The notes under the pieces: model-generated
What the model saw: only the letters and a program-made list of their open reading frames with translations
Told to the model about the DNA's origin: nothing
Databases searched by the model: none
Shown here: positions 27,401-41,499 of the stretch, piece by piece
Position numbering within the stretch: the first letter of the stretch is position 1
Layout: each line of letters begins with the position of its first letter
Position numbers and translations under genes: made by a program
Assembly: GCF_016802725.1 (NCBI RefSeq)
Contig: NC_052679.1
Span: 18,655,635 to 18,719,634, forward strand
Origin: Solenopsis invicta
Lineage: Eukaryota > Arthropoda > Insecta > Hymenoptera > Formicidae
DNA length: 64,000 nucleotides
Direction: 5' to 3'

Positions 27401-29173
27401 TTATGAAGGCTCTAACGAGCTCCTCGGGTATACGTTTCAATTTACCATGCTCTAACATTGTACATATTTATATCGCCTCTTACAAAAGTGTCCCCTTCAT
27501 AATTTATTCGTTGTTGAATTTTATACGAAAGTATAGTGATATTCCGGTCGAATTTATTTTCACGTGATACATAAACTATTATAACGTATATGCGTCTTTA
27601 TAAAAGCAAAATACTAATATCGTGTTCCAACCGTGATTTATTTTTCAGCAAAAATAGATGGAATCTCTTCCTTTCTTTTTTACATTGAAAAGAATACATT
27701 TATTTTCAGCAGCAACAATTTATTTTCGTGATATGCTGTTTTTGCACGCATTTGAATGGCACACATCAGCGGCGAATATTTATGAAAACGTCAATAACTT
27801 TTCCGAGGCCTGCGTTATTTTTCAGTGTTTTGATTTTCACGCTTTCAAATTCTTCCTTTCTCGAAACGTTTGTTTTTACAATCTATTTACCGCAATGTTT
27901 TTTTCGCGACACGGTAATACGGCTTGATATGACGAATGTGGAGAGCGAAGTTGCTATTAAAATTGTCAGAGCGTTTATACATGCATATCTTTATCCGACG
28001 ACTAATTTATTTCTACGAAATCAGAGTTACGATGTTTATGCGACAGAGACTATTACGTATACGTATACGTATACGTTCATTTCCGTTCGCTAGAGGCCAT
28101 GATTTATTTCTGTCATGTGGTCTCTTTATCGTAATTGAATGTCTCCATGATGAACGTCAACGTACGTTATTAATCCGTTTCGCGTACTCTCCTTCACGGT
28201 ATTCGACGGCGCGAACGTCAATCATAGTCGACTTTGATCTCGTTAAAGGCAGATTTGTTACGTAAATGCCACTTGCAGGAGCGAAAGAGCGCGTGTATAT
28301 TTAGCGCTGAATCCGTCGGTGGTGGCGAGAAGCCACCTCGATCCATATATGACGTTACATGGTTTCGTCTTAAGCTGTCTTTGAAGGTTCGAAGGTTTCA
28401 AGCGTCGTATCTCGAAATTGTGGGTGACAACCGCCTCCGTCATATCGATCTCGCCAGTCTATTTGACGGGAATAGGAAGCGAAGATTCGCACACGTTACT
28501 TATCGACAAGAATTTATTTTGAGAGAATTTTATTTTAAATATTGCGTATATTAAAAAGAGAACTGTCTCTCTCTCACATTTTGCCGGAATATACGCGCTG
28601 AGACGCGCACTTTTAATTCCGATGTTCGAAATGTTATTTTTGATACGGTTATTTCCATTTTTTAATCAACGACGCGTGTTCCTTCGTTATCGATAATCTG
28701 TTGTCATTTTACTCCGGCAGTACCTCTCTATACCTCTTTTCCATACAGATTAAAATATACCCGACATAGTAAGTACGCGTGAACTTATAGATTGACCTGA
28801 CATTTCATACAAAGTACGCTCGAGAGAGATATTGCGCCTCGGTGGAGAAATCAAGATATTTATTCCCTAGGTTTGTAACTGCCCTATTTTTCTCTTTCAT
28901 GCGCGAGCAAATCGACGTACATACTGCATGGAGAGCTCGCACAGACGATATCGGCTTATATATATTTCAGTTTAAGTAATATGTTTTTTATATAAATCTG
29001 GTGAGATGGTCATGCTTGAGGATTTTAGCTTGACGTTCTAGCTGCATGTAATACGATACCCGGGAATCCTTTGTCAAGCCTTTGTTTCTACGCGAAACGT
29101 TGTACTTTGGATATTATAGTTATGTGAGGAATTTACCGTACTTTGTTCTATCGATGTTGGAAAGATATTTAGT

Positions 29174-29231
<58 letters not shown>

Positions 29232-32200
29232 TTCTGAAATAAAATTGTCGAAATAATTCATCCGTACGGATAATAAGTACATTCAGAGAAAAAGTCATGG
29301 TAGTGACAGCTATACAAGTTTAATTAATGTACATAATTCAATGAACTATTTTATGGTTACTGTAATTAAAGTTTTAGTTGCGATACCTGTAAAACATAGT
29401 TTGTATCATCACGGTAACATTATTTGTGCAATTATTAGTTCATAATGAAATGGCACCTCAATTATAATTACATCGTTGGACTTTACAAATAAGTTATGAC
29501 AATTACAGTTTACATACGGCAGATTAAATATACCGGATAATTATGATAGTTAGTGGGGCAGTGATGCGGGACTCAATGTGCGAGGAAGAAGGACGAGGGA
29601 TTCCGAATTCAAATCTCATATTTAATTCAATTTTTTCATCACCTGTATTCGCGTTACTATTTTACTACAGTTTATCCAATAATTTCGCTACAAATGATTA
29701 ATGTTACTATATTTTCTCAGTTTATATAAATTATTATTGTTTTTACTACAATTTTCTAATAATGTAATACATAGTTGAGGTGCTATCTGTTCAAAAATTT
29801 CTAAATTGCTGGTACGACTTCTTTCTCCGAGCGTAAGATTCAACTTTTCATAATCGCAGCGCGCGCATGCACGTATGCGCTTAACGGCACCTTCATTTTC
29901 TTCCTCCGACGATTCCTTTTCCTTTATTCGTGTTATTACCAGATTATCGGCCTTCCGCGTGACGACCCGAGGCGAGCCGATATTGTGGTACGCGAGAAAC
30001 GCCGATAATTATTCCTCCCCGCACTCGATGAGCCCCCACAAAAAAAAAGTCTCACGTTCATCACGATTCATCTTGCAGATCCTGGACGATACGCTTGTTT
30101 CGCGACGCGAGCCTGTTTAGCAAGGATGTATCCTTCGAGAGCACGAACGGGCCGATACCCTTCGACACGTCGCATTCCTACGTTGGTACTGTTTTGGGTA
30201 AGTCCACTTATATCTCATCGTCTTCACCGATCGGAGGAAGCCTAAGCATAGCTTTTAACAGGTTCTTCGCTATCAGACCGTCAGTTATAATTCAATTAAT
30301 AAAAGTGTGTTGTATTGGAATTGACGCGATTAAAATCGAATTTCGTGTTTCTTCCGCGTAGTTTGCATAAAAATTTGCACCTCGTTACAACCGAGCTAAA
30401 TTATTACCTCCCTCTACGTCACAGATGCTATCGTTTTAATGCCGCGGCAATTTTTGTTGAAATTATTTAAGGATGTGTTGGACGTACAATGTCCTACGTC
30501 GTTAACAATTTATTTGGCTGACGCCGTAGCTCATGTCACGGCTGTTAATTTAATTTTCAAACGCGCAGTGGTAACGAGTAGTATAAATGACAAAACATGG
30601 CGGAAAATGCGTTATCTTTAATCCTTTCTCTTTTTTTTTATCAGTTTATTCTGCAAATTTTTGAAATACAACGTTTGCAATACGCAATTTGCTATTGGGA
30701 AATCTATTTTCTCGATGTTTGCTCGTTCTATATTATACAGGAGACCGGATTGTTCGCGTTGATTTAACGATAAGGCACAAAACGCGTGCGTCAAAAGGAA
30801 CTAATTACGCGCCGGCAGATAATGCCACGACCGAGAGCGGGGAATCTTGTGATTCGAGATTACCGGAATAATCTCAACGATCCGATAATCCCGAAGCTCT
30901 TTCTCCCTGTCCCTCGGCGCGTGTCAATGTCACAGAGCGGGCGTGCAGCGAGAGCGCCCGCTGATAGTCATTGCAGCAACCGGATCAATATTTATACACG
31001 CTCAGTACGCGCGTACCGGAATTACATTGCGTAAACGAGGCGTATTATCGTCATTAAGCCGCGGGCGGTGCGGCGGCGCGCACGGCGTCGCGGGCGAAAG
31101 AGTGTAGTGTCAGCACGTTTGGAGATTAGGCGTGGTATTACACTCCGACGAGCACGCGCGTGTCCGCGGACAAAGTAATTAGCTGGTATCCCTCAACTTC
31201 AGCTTCTCGTGTGGATAGCGTGCGGCCGCCCCCGGTCTGCTGCTGCTTCCGAGGCGGTTTCCGCCGCCGCGCCGCGCCGCGCCGCCCCGGTGCAGCACAT
31301 GTGCGCGTCCGCGTGTTTCGTCGGCTCGGTATATAAGGGCGGCGAGCTTGTTCGGACGCGCCTGCCGCGAGGGTGCCTTGTTTAATCCTTTGATGCACTC
31401 GGTGTATTCGCTTTCGCATTACTGACAGGATCCATCCGATTGTAATTGAACACTCTCTAAATTTGTTTTCCCAAATCGGCACGCGGTGGAATCATCGCAA
31501 ATTGAGCACAAACGCGCGTGTTTTAATTTAATGAAGTGTTCCAAGCGTAAAATATAGCTGAATGCTGTCAGCGAGATTTCGCTAATAACGAATGTATTTA
31601 TTATGATTGTTATTTATCGTTATTTATTACGAATGTTGTTTTTTCTTTTTTCGAATTTATAACGGGCTGTCGAGTCGAGAGGCGAGCACTTTCGGCTTTT
31701 TTTTTTATATATTTGTCACGATAATTCACATATTTAGTTTAATATTAGTTTTTCGAATATAGTATATATGTGTAACATGCGGAGTAACTATTTTAACAAA
31801 TTAAGCCGCTATGAAACTCCTGCTCGAATCTAAACAAAAAGTAAAGTTCTGTAAATAAAGTTTAATAATTTTTATCGGCTTTTCTATCGGCTTTCCCGCG
31901 GAGTTTTCAGCGTATAAACAACGGGAATATCTCAAAACTGGCAAGTTTCGTTCGAAATGGGTTTTTTTATCTTTACTCAGTAGCCTTCCGGGATATCCTT
32001 TATATCTTAATAAGCCAATATTCCCAAAACTGCACGCGTGACAGGTAAATTATGCGCGATGCACGGGAGGAGGTGGTTATTTCAATTCCCAAAGTGCATC
32101 AGAGGATTAACGTTTTGTTTAACGTCATTGCATAACCGCAGATGGTTTTCCGGCTGAATGCGATTTCAGTAATTCATTGAGCACGCCCTCGTTAGTTCGC

Positions 32201-35200
32201 GTCGCTAATGTGCCTATAAATAATCGAGTTTGTTCCGTGTTACGCGAGTCACTCCCCGCGCGAGAGATGCACGTCTGGTGAAATAATCCTCCTTGATTGG
32301 TCCTTACAAAAACATTACGGTGATTTGTTAGTATCGTGCCTAGTTATATCCGTGTAATTAACTCGGTGTACTCCCCTCGGATGTAGGGCGTCGCGGGAGA
32401 AGTTACGATTAGAGATCTTGCGCTCTACTTGACGAGTGTGGGAAGAGAACTTGGCTTGACGCTTCGTGCATCCGTAAATTTGTTTTTTTTTCTTTTTTTT
32501 CCGTCTCAACGCAAAGCAGCTTGATAATTAAACTTCGAGGAAAAAAATTGGTTGAAGTAACGTTGACATCAAATTAATCAAAGTAAAAAGCTCTTTTTGC
32601 CCGTTTACATTATTAAAACTCGTATCCCCTGTTTTATTAAACTCCTCCGATCGCGTTTTTAATATTTTTTTATTAAACCGTACTTTTCGTAATAAGTAAA
32701 AGATGTTTCGGAGCTATTACAGCTTCTTTTATTTCTTATTATTAAGCTTTTTTTTAAATCCTTTATATACCTAATGAGAAACATAATCTGCTGCTAACAA
32801 TAGAAGTAGTTTGCATTCGCTAAAACTGTTTTGTGTTAGGTAATGTCATCATTTACTTCCTCGGTAGGAGGAGAGACGCTGAAGCTCAGTAAATAATAAT
32901 AAAGCAATAATAATAGAGAGAGAGTAATAATAACAGGAAAGCTTTTGTGCAAGAAAGACTCGGAAAAAGAGTCGGTTAGATCGATCGGCGACGCTCCGCA
33001 CGGCCAACCATAGTATCAAATATTCCCCTCGTAACTTTTCGTGACTCTCGTCGCGACCCGCAGCGAAATCGAGAAATAAATTTCGCGTTCGAACGAGCGT
33101 ATCTCGAAGCGAGTCGCGTGCGCGCCTCGCAGCCGCGCGAACGCATCGGAATGCGCAGCGTGCAACGACGGAAATGCAGGCCGCGCCGTCCTCGATTTCA
33201 ATTCGAAATTATTTGAGAGCCACGCGCGTGAATCGCGCGAGATACTGTGTTTGGCGCATTGCGAAGAGAGCGAGAGCGAGAGCGGGCCATTGCGCCCGGG
33301 ATTCTGGACAAAAAAAAAAGAGCTCGGAATTTCGCATGCGAATTCGAAATGGATTCCTCCGCGTCGTTATTACGCGCGTTTCCATTCGCCGCGTATCTGC
33401 AACAATAACACGTACAGATACGCTGTACGATTTTTTTTAATCAAGTTGTCACTGTGACTGCGCATTGACGATTTTTCCTTTTTTCAGTCGTTTGGCGAAT
33501 ATTGTTTTATTATCGTTGCGCGGGGCACCGGTGTTTTCCGCGGATCATGGCCAATTGACATTTCCAAATAGCACGTTTACCTTACGCCCGCGTCGCCGCA
33601 TTAAACTAGAACTCTCATTTTCGTCATAGCCGTCGTCATTGTCGTAGTCGTCCTCGTCGTTTGGAAACGTGCCAGATTCTCCTATTGGAGATACACCGCA
33701 CGGTTACTGTGCCGGAGGGGTCACGAATAAGAGGGTAGGAGAGGAGATCATAGACTTTCGGTGGGAAATAAACGTATTCCACGGTTGTGACTAGAACATT
33801 GGAACCCACCGGATTTTAAGAATAAATTTTGGAAATCTGTTTTTTTTTACAACAAAAATACTGTGACGTCTATTTCTATAAATTTTTATTTTATTTACCC
33901 GAAATTGACTCTTCATTAAACCTTTAATTTTAAAATTTAGGAATTAAAGATATCAAGAAATTTCTCTTTTTACTGTTTTGAGCGTCAAAATAGATTGACT
34001 TATATAGGAGCTAAGCTAGCAAAATAGGTTTTGTTAGGAACCTTTATTGAACCTTCATCTGCTATCTATAAAAATACTTTCCGTCCAGAAATAGGTGTAA
34101 CATTATTTGTAATGCTAAACTTATGTAAAAATTTTGAAATAATGAGAAAAATTATATAACTTGTAAAGCTTTTTCTCAGAATATTTCACATTAGCATTAA
34201 AATTAAATCTATAGAATTAAAAGTTTAAAAGACGAATTAATAAGTATAATATTATTATAGTAGGTTTTTATTAGCTGTGGAATATTTTAGTGTGTGTGTG
34301 TCAAAATAGCGTTAAAATGTTAGAAACATTTGTAGCCTCAAGGTAGTATTGAAATTAAATTTATTAGAATTACACTGAGAAAAAAAGTTGTCAACTATTT
34401 AATTTTTCAAAATTTGATTAAACTTTTTTAATTCAAATATTTATGCATTTAAGTTAAATATATAAAGTTAAGTTCAAATATTTTATGTATTTGAGTTAAT
34501 ACATAAGTATTTGAAGAAATTTAATCAATTTAAAAAGTTTTAACAATTTTTTTCTCTGTTTAAAGATTTAAAAAGGAAGTTAATGAGTGTAATATTATTA
34601 AAACAGGTTTTTTTTTTAAATTATAAAGTATCTAAATAGGTATACAAACTATCTTTAAGAATGTCAATATCCATAAGAGTATCAAAATCTTGATTTGAGT
34701 ACGCTCTGGAAGAAAAAGCGCAAGTAAACACTAAATAATCGATAATGTTATTTATACGTTTCCTTTTTTGTCTGTAAAAAGAAGTTATTTTATCTTCTTT
34801 TCTTTCCATTGGAAGTATTTTTTTAATACTATCGCATACATATAAGAATTTATATTATCTGTTTTTAATAGATAAATCAAGATATCAGCGCGCGTTTTTA
34901 ATTTAATCATAGAATGTTAGAATGAATCAAGTTTTTGCTCACGCGTTTAACTTATAAATATCACTTCAGGTACAAATTCATGTTTGGATTAATTTTTGCT
35001 TGCGATTTTAAGCTCCAATTGTGGTTAGGATTTAAAAAAAATTGTAGGAGTTAACGGGTTAAGCTAACATAGGTACGGCATTGCCTGAATCGACGATGGT
35101 TGATACTAGCGCATCGTCCGAGCCCCGTAAGCGTTTCAGTACGAATCAGACACATACATAGGACAATAGAAGCAGAGAGAGAGAGAGGAGAGAGAGACAG

Positions 35201-38200
35201 AGAAAGATAGAGAGTGAGAAGGGTCCGCGTGGTATAATTTCGGTATACGGCGAACTAAACGTAACCGCAAGCTCGCGAACGGGCCAGAAACTTGATCGTG
35301 AATGCGACCCCGGATCGTGAATCGTGAACGACCCCCGTCGGCCCCGTCGCCGTCGCCGCCGTCGTTTCGATCGGGATTGCGGGGAAGTTGAACTCGGCCG
35401 TAATAGCATCTTGCCGTGGGTAATATCCGAACGTCGTAGTCTTCACTTCGACGACTTAGGCCGCGGTTACGGCGTCGTACGCGAGTTTCCGACGAGCATT
35501 CTTGCACGCCGACAAATTTCAACCGGGAAATCCGTTGAACTGGTAGACGAGAACTGCATTCATTTATTGTAATTGCATCCGCAAGTTGAGATATAATTAC
35601 GGCTCCATCGAGTCTACCTGAGTCTACCTGCATTCACTTCAGCATTTGATTATAGCAGCCGTGGTATTAGCCTCATTTCAACTGGATGTATTAATCCGTT
35701 TTATTAACTCGGCGGTCGTCAATGTGACACAATTAACTGAGGCGCATCTGAAATTGTGGTTTCACTAAATAATTTGCATTTGCTTCAATGCATATTTTAT
35801 TCGGCAGAATAATTAATTATTAATTCATTGATTCATTTATTACTTTTATTTATCTTCTTTTATACAAAATGACTGATGAATTCACCGAAGATATAAATTA
35901 AACATCGTGCTCTTGTTATTCTTCTTTTAATTTTATTATATTATGTTTAATTAATTCGGCTCATTTCATGATCTCCACTCATTTCTCCAATATTAATCTT
36001 TTTAATTATATTATTTAGGATATCGATGTAAACAGATTTAAGATTGAATCTTAAATGACTCTTGGATAACTTACGGATAGTTGAACTAGTACACACGCGG
36101 GTTATAGCATAGCGAACGCGCATAGGAATTTGCCGATCAGAACTAATTAAATGTGTCGAGATAAGTGGAGGTAATTACATGCTACGTGATCAGATCTCGC
36201 GGAGTTTCCCGGAACTTTGCGTTTCCCCATTGAAATAGTATGGATACATTATGATCCTGATAACGAATGCTTTTTTTCGAAGATAGGCCACACGTAACGT
36301 TCTTGCGCGATAGAGATACTCGGCAATTAAAAATTTCGAATATAAATATAAACAGAGAGCAAAATTTTTTCTCGAATAAAAATTTTCGAGTAACTTTTAA
36401 ATTAACGGAAACGTAATTTGCGAAAAATTTACGAGTAATCTTAATTTTGACAACAACGAAGAATCACCGCGAACAAGGATCTCATTTACAAAACCAGTTC
36501 ATGACCGAAGGGAATACGGTAGTCCAGAGGTAACCCTGAGTCATCTCGACTTGGTTCACGGTATTTGATTAGTTTCGACGTCTGCTACGAATTCGTCCGG
36601 ATGAGTTTCAGTCCGGGACGTGCATCCACTATAACCGTAGCCTTAAGGTGCGTTTACACTTTACGCAGGCACCAGCTGTTTCCCCGTGCTCGTAATGGAA
36701 ACGTTTACACTACTGCAGATGAATTTCTCCTGCGTTGGTGAACCGGATCCTCGTGCAATATTCCCGAGCTCGTTCGTCGCTATAGAATATATATAAAGAT
36801 ATAAAGTAGTATGGCACAAAAATAAAGTATATGATACGGAATGACACAGCGATATACGATTAGAAAATATCAATTGAAAAGCAGGAAAAACCGTTATATA
36901 AAATAAAGAAGTAAAATGTAGAGGAGATGAAGTAAGCACCGAGAGAAACATTTTTTAAAATAAAAAATACATTTTCTTAAAAGTGTGTATATTTCGATGC
37001 AAGCATTGGTTCGTTCTGTTTAAGTAAACATATTTACTTTTAAGTAAATAGACATATTTATATCTTTATATAATTTTGTATTTTTACATTTTTTTACATT
37101 TAAGTAAGGATTTAAAAATGATATTATTAATATATTATATCTAATAATATTATTATACTTAATTAAATTATTTTCTTACAATTAGAATAAAAAATCTGAT
37201 TTTTTTAAATATAAAAATAGGTTATCAGTTCGTATTTCCTATAACTGCAAGAAAAAATTGCTGGTTAAAAATTTTTTTCTTCATTTTATTTACAGAAATA
37301 TTTTAATTCAGAAATTTTTAATTTGATTGCAAGTAAATATTAGGACCCATCGAATAACTTTTTGTGTTAGGTAAATTTTTTTGTTTTAAGATATTTTTTT
37401 CTCAGTGTGTCAGTGTGAGAGTGTGAGAGGAAAAAAGTATAAGCAAATATCAATTTTAAAAGTTACGTATCGAATCTCTCGATCGACTATATCGTATTGA
37501 ATTTTTCATTATTTCTCCTGGTTGTTCGCGCACTATATGCAAATTTTACTCTCGAGTCATGATGATGTGGCTTAATATAGCAGCGGTAACCGCAGTGTAT
37601 GAAATATCGAAATGTCCGGGCTTACTTGATGGGACCATTTAATTCACATCGGAATCCGATGTTTAGATTCCGTATTGAACAGGATTCCTTTACACACAGT
37701 TTCGGGATCGACATTCGTGCCATGCTGCGCGTATCTTCTTTGACGATTGCCTGTTTGCTCGTACGCCGGGATGAACGCGAACGAACGAATGGATACGTTC
37801 GTTTTCCGCCGTGTCACAGCAAATCAACTTCCATCGTTCGTGCTCGCGTAACATGCCTTTCTAGCGAATTCATTCGGTCACTCGCGCTCTTGAATGCCGC
37901 AAACGCACATTTATTGCGAATCAATTCGCTCGCTGATACTCGGCTATTGCTCTCTTGTTTACGCAGCGCGCCGTGCCATGCGAACGCGAATACGTCGGTT
38001 TAATCGCGCTTTTACGATATAAGCGCACCTTTACAGCGTATCTTGTTCGCTCGCGCCTGTACATTTCAAACGTGCACCTTTACACCACTGCGCTCCACTC
38101 GTGTTTGCCTTTGTAGCAAAACCATTCGCTTGTGTCGCGCAAAATGCATCGAGAAAAAGTCGCTCTAGTTCCCATTCAAACAATTATAAAGTTAATTGAA

Positions 38201-41200
38201 CCAGTTATGAATCGATTCAACGCTAAATTTCGTCGACGCTGAAATATTTCGTCGTATTAATTTGTCAATCATGTTTAATTACTTGTTTGTGCGGCCTGTA
38301 GCTATAATGTTTGCTCATTCAGCAGTTCTTTATCGCTGCATTGCAAAATGCATCTTCAAATACTTGGGTAAAAGAGCGTCGATGTAAACGAGAGACGCGA
38401 CTTTATTAATCCTTCACGGTCGAATGTCGAGCTGCACTTGACACCGAACTTTGATGCACAGGATCCGGCCGTAAGCAATTCGACACCAAAGAGGAACGGA
38501 CACGTAATTTATTCGCATTTATGCATAAAGCGGTAGGAGCGAGATAACTAACTCGATCTTCCCGATACGCGGGAGCGCAAAGTGGTGAGCCCGTTGATTG
38601 CCTTCTTGTACATTCTCTTCCGCGACGACTTTAATTGAGGTAACGCTATTTTCCGCGCAACCGATTACGTCTATCGCGAAATTGAAATTATTTTTGTCGT
38701 ATCAATTTTCCTTACTTCCGACGCGCTTTGAGGATGTATAGGACATTTCTCAAAATTAAGAAAATTATGAAACAATTTTCTTGTATTGCAAATTAATGAT
38801 TTAATAACATGCGCTTTCAATTAATTTTCCCAAACTCGATTTTAACAGTTGAAAGTAGTTGCTATTAAATACAAATTTGAATACATTTTTTAAGTAAAAC
38901 AAACTTTCTTAGTAAAATCAAGATTTATAACTGCTATTAAGTGCTGTGTCAATTGATCATGTACAATGGGATTAATTAAACAATTATAATGAAGTTTAAT
39001 TTTGCAATTAACATATTTAATTTATTGAATTTTTTATACACGAATTGTTAAACTTTAATAAGATTTCGCTACTGAATCTCACCTGATTTTCATCTGGAAT
39101 TGTGAAACTGTATTTTAAGATGAAACTTTATTCTCAATATTCTTACTTGATATACTTTTTGATATGAGATTCATGTGATAACTATAAATGCAGATTGTAA
39201 TACGAATATATCCATGCATAAGTCAACTTCCATTTCCTACCTGTGAAATATTCGCTTCATAAAACAGTCTAGTGACACGATGTATTCAAAATAGCGTATT
39301 ATTATACATACATATATCGATACCATCATGTCATCATATATCAGAGAGTTGTCACTCTTCTCGAGAATCGATAACAACGAGGTGATTTATTTCCCTGGAA
39401 AATCAGGGAAACCGAGAAAATTTCGATGAATGATTGAGATTTTATTATTACTTTTTTTTTGCGATTTTAAGTTAATATCGCTCTTGGAAGTGAAGTGAAA
39501 TTCATTTCTGTTGTCTGACGTTTGAAAACTCGATACTTTACCGACCTAATTAAACCGACTATTAAATCGTTTCGCTATTAAGGGAGTATTCTATTTTAAA
39601 GGATCCAAAAAGGTGTTTTTTTTTCTGGGAATATTTTTAGGGAGGCCAACAATTAATATCAAACTTTGCATACTTTTTTATTACTATTGTCAAATATTTT
39701 AATATTTTTGAAATTTAAAATGTGCTACTTTTTCGCATGTTATATACTGATCATTAAAATAGCTTATAAAAAAAATACATAGAGGTAATGGGATAAATGT
39801 CTCTTTTGGACATCTGAAATAAAAAAACTTAAAACTTTTTTTATTCAAGAGAAGCGTTGCTATTGTTGGAATTGGAATTAAATAAAATATCTCTAAGTTT
39901 GACAGAATAGTAACTTTTGTAAACATTTTTTTATATTTTAAAAATCTTATAATTATTTTTTTTATAAACAGAAATAATGAGTACATAATAATGATTCCAT
40001 AATAGTTCCAACGAAAAAATACATATAATGTACTTGCGAAAAAATTGATGACGATTTTCCTAATAGTTTCCAAGAAATTTGTCCTACAATCAAAAAACAT
40101 GGTTTCGAGAAGAACGGTTTTAAAGTTTTAAGTACACTTTATAGCGTGATTTTCATTTCATTATAACTAATCAGCAATTTCAAGTTATATAATAAACACT
40201 TTGTTTCCGCGATTAATTCTTGTTTTTCAAGTTTTTCAAGTACTTACGTTTTGGCTTTCTTCGTCGCTTGCAGCGCACGCTGTGTTGCTTGTAAATGAAT
40301 TTCGTCCTTTTTTTGTCAATGAATATCTTCTCCTTGCAGTCCAGTTTTCCTTCCATTACCTCATTTATAAAATATTTTCAAGATTGCAATGACACGTAAT
40401 ATATGTTGTTCAAAGTTCAGCGACAAACTAATTTAAGAGTCACTTTGAACGATACTTTATATCTCGAGTCTTGTCCCACGCAATGTACAAGTCAAAACAA
40501 TAAGTGTAAAAATAAGTATGAACAGCATAATATAATTAACATTCAACAACAGTCTAATTTAAACAGACTATAATAGCGTGATAATAATTTCCATATTAAC
40601 TTCCTTCTCATTCAAATATATACGATAATTAACTGTATGACATTAAGCGCTTCGATTTTGACCTATTATAAGCGCTGCTAGCTTTTTCATCTATAACTTC
40701 GTCAAATGATCAAATATCGGCAAAACATTTGAGGAGGAAATGTATTTTAGATTTCATATAATAAAAATATCAAATTTAAAAGTCAATTTTTTAATACCTT
40801 TTAAAGAAGAATATTCCCTAAATCGTCTCGTTATTTAAGAAGTTTTTGGCTATACAATACGAGTTAAAAGTTATCGAAATTTAAAAACTGGAGGCTTCTC
40901 CAGATTTATTCTTTTTTTATAATTTATATAATAAAAAATGTTGGCCGTAAATGCCTTGAAACTAGTTGTAAAGTAGAACATAATGAAAAATTTAATTTAT
41001 AATGGTTTTTGCAGCGAAAATTACTATATTTTGCTGCAGTTTTAAATAAATAACTTTTAAACGAGATTAAATAAACAACTTTTAAACGAAGTGGATCTAA
41101 ATGAATTTTTGCACGAATGTTTATTAGAGTTTTATTATTACATGTAAAAATTTTTATTTAATTGGTAATGCCGCTTCACCATCAAATTTGCAAATAAGTA

Positions 41201-41455
41201 CTGCAAAACGTGATTTTAAATAACGTTTAAACGAAATAACGTTTAAACTAAAAAGTAAATTTTGCTCAAATTTTAAACACTCAAACGTAATTCTAGAATA
41301 TTCTATGAAATTTTTATATTTTTAGTAATGCTTTTTGAGATACGAGATACCCATACATCTTTAACTGCGAAATATCGCAAAAAACGGAATGAAAAACTGA
41401 ATTAAACGCGCTTGAAAAATTCCGTGAAATCTAGATTTTGCAAAACAAGACAACA

Positions 41456-41499
<44 letters not shown>

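Larger units (their letters stand above)
18264..30078 (+). other. intron 2 (11,815 bp)
   Basis: GT-AG intron. It is rich in microsatellites: GA at 20805-20876 and 21643-21734, a CGT/TCG triplet at 22027-22073, CT at 24432-24466, GA/GAAA at 25634-25682, a TACG/TATACG run at 28054-28076 and CT at 29177-29235. A MITE with a tRNA-like insert lies at 29450-29786. A GC-rich patch with a TATA-like box lies at about 24430-24700. Open frames here are short or low-complexity and show no recognisable protein. Confidence 0.85.

Noticed and set aside
29550..29616. Functional tRNA gene
   Set aside because: Only box-like words are present; acceptor and anticodon stems do not pair convincingly.
37599..38003. 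134-codon plus-strand frame in intron 3
   Set aside because: No recognisable domain; it lies within a probable repetitive element.
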